The notes under the pieces were generated by a model. The model worked only from the letters and a program-made list of their open reading frames with translations. It made no database searches and was not told the DNA's origin. A stretch of 64,000 nucleotides of DNA from Algoriphagus sp. (GTDB lineage Bacteria; Bacteroidota; Bacteroidia; Cytophagales; Cyclobacteriaceae): contig NZ_JABXIN010000022.1 of assembly GCF_013373065.1 (NCBI RefSeq), positions 1-64,000 on the forward strand, written 5' to 3'. Position numbers and translations under genes: made by a program. The number at the start of each line of letters is the position of its first letter. Positions within the stretch are counted from its first letter, which is position 1. This document shows positions 63,104 through 64,000 of this stretch, one piece after another.

Positions 63104-64000
63104 ATGAAAAAGATCCTGCTTCTTTTAAGTTTAGCTTTTTTGATCATTCTCCCTGCTTTTTCCCAATATCAAATCATTACTGGAGGTTGGGTTTATGATA
63201 CGGAAACCAAAAGTTTCAAAAAGAATTCAGGGATTTACTTGGTGAATGGAATGTTTGGAACGGGGAAAGAAAACGTCACCAATTGGGATGTGAAGAAACT
63301 TTCCGAAGATGATTATATCCTGCCAGGATTGATCGATTTGCATGCACATTATCGGGTTAGCTTTGAAGGGAAAGCCTATGATGATACAGTTGCCATGCCA
63401 AAGATTTTTTTAGCAAATGGTATTACCAGCACCTTTCCTGCAGGTGAAATTGAACCAGAAAAAATGTGGGATTTACAGGAGAAAATAGATGCTGGCCAAA
63501 TTCCAGGACCACGGATTTTGCATTCGGGACCTTATTTTGGTACGGCAGCGCCTGATTGGGATCCGGATATTTCAGAGTCAGCAATCCGACAACGTGTCGA
63601 TGAGTGGGCCAAACGGGGAGCCTATGGATTCAAGGCAAAAGGCGTCACTGCTGAGCAGCTCCAAGTGCTAATTGATCAAGCCCATAAACACCAATTGACC
63701 GTAACCGGGCATCTGAATTCAGGGTATCGAAACTCTATTAATCCTCAGGAAGCGATTGCCATGGGGATCGATCGGGTAGAACATTTTTTAGGAGGACGAT
63801 TGCTGGTTGACTCGGTGGATGCATATCAAAGTTTAAAATCGATGGATCCATCAGACCCAAGATTGGATGAAATTATCCAATTATACATCGAGAACGGAGT
63901 TTACTTTGATGCTACCTTGGCTACCTATGGAGCTATTGGAATGGTAGATTCTCCGATCTTTTTTGATTTCGCCATTGAGAACGAATATTTCACAGATTTC
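63104..64000 (+). CDS. Secreted amidohydrolase family protein (5' part, cut by window end)
   Basis: An open frame from ATG 63104 runs off the window; 299 codons are visible. A signal peptide (MKKILLLLSLAFLIILPAFSQ in part, about 1-20) is followed by an amidohydrolase barrel with LPGLIDLHAHYR near residue 79 (metal-binding His-x-His), YGFKAKG with a probable carbamylated-Lys position, and VTGHLNSG. It resembles imidazolonepropionase-like metal-dependent hydrolases of Bacteroidota. The substrate is unknown. Confidence 0.88.
   Translation, partial: MKKILLLLSLAFLIILPAFSQYQIITGGWVYDTETKSFKKNSGIYLVNGMFGTGKENVTNWDVKKLSEDDYILPGLIDLHAHYRVSFEGKAYDDTVAMPKIFLANGITSTFPAGEIEPEKMWDLQEKIDAGQIPGPRILHSGPYFGTAAPDWDPDISESAIRQRVDEWAKRGAYGFKAKGVTAEQLQVLIDQAHKHQLTVTGHLNSGYRNSINPQEAIAMGIDRVEHFLGGRLLVDSVDAYQSLKSMDPSDPRLDEIIQLYIENGVYFDATLATYGAIGMVDSPIFFDFAIENEYFTDF

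Noticed and set aside
1..64000. CRISPR array, prophage or transposase genes
   Set aside because: No regularly spaced direct repeats, phage structural genes or transposase motifs were seen on either strand.

Overview
The window is a chromosomal segment of a Bacteroidota bacterium, most likely Cyclobacteriaceae (Algoriphagus-like). The family-level call rests on gene content and style only: a SusC/SusD pair, PorX, an lpxC-fabZ fusion, a ccoN-ccoO fusion, many outer-membrane/lipoprotein signals, and promoters of the Bacteroidota TTTG / TAnnTTTG type. Genes are dense. No gene-free stretch exceeds 300 bases, and no CRISPR array, transposase or phage gene was seen.

Layout. 1-132: 3' end of a 5S rRNA (end of an rRNA operon) with terminator. 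0.2-5.8 kb: mutS2 with a DUF4296 lipoprotein gene, then a short DUF58/BatD-like/BatA-like operon. 5.8-17.6 kb: an oxygen-response block made of an AlkB-type membrane hydroxylase, hemN, and the full cbb3 oxidase operon (ccoI-S-NO-Q-P-G-H plus a SafE-like protein) headed by a degenerate Usp-like gene. Three FNR/CRP-type palindromes (TGA-N6-TCA) lie upstream of hemN, ccoI and the Usp-like gene. 17.8-23.5 kb: a lipoprotein, an orphan ABC ATPase and lipid A genes (lpxA, lpxC-fabZ, lpxD), then an HD hydrolase. 23.5-26.7 kb: porX, tsaE, ald.

26.7-33.5 kb is the most unusual part. A stand-alone receiver gene faces a four-gene operon: an E1-like/nitroreductase fusion (Rv1355c type), a FeeM-like GNAT acyltransferase, a 7TMR-DISM sensor kinase and a receiver-kinase hybrid. 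I read this as a possible small-molecule synthesis-and-sensing cassette. That reading is inference.

33.6-47.8 kb is mostly housekeeping: ppa, an ACP phosphodiesterase-like gene, an UPF1-type helicase, DUF4924, lepA, folD, tRNA-Leu(GAG), an exported DsrE protein, purF, an M42 peptidase and valS. Inserted exactly at the lepA stop codon is a 468-bp unit: a four-helix-bundle (S23/IVS-type) gene between imperfect inverted repeats. A separate palindromic intergenic element sits upstream of lepA. 48-64 kb is nutritional/envelope: susD/susC, a CocE-type hydrolase, fumarylacetoacetase, a GDPD, a 43-aa membrane peptide gene, a lipoprotein sugar isomerase-like protein, a DUF4153-like protein, a small winged-helix regulator system with a matching operator at two promoters, two secreted esterases and the start of a secreted amidohydrolase cut by the window edge.

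Function calls come from motifs and remembered family features. No database search was run. Most starts were checked against the start codon and neighbouring stops, and several were moved from upstream TTG codons to the downstream ATG.
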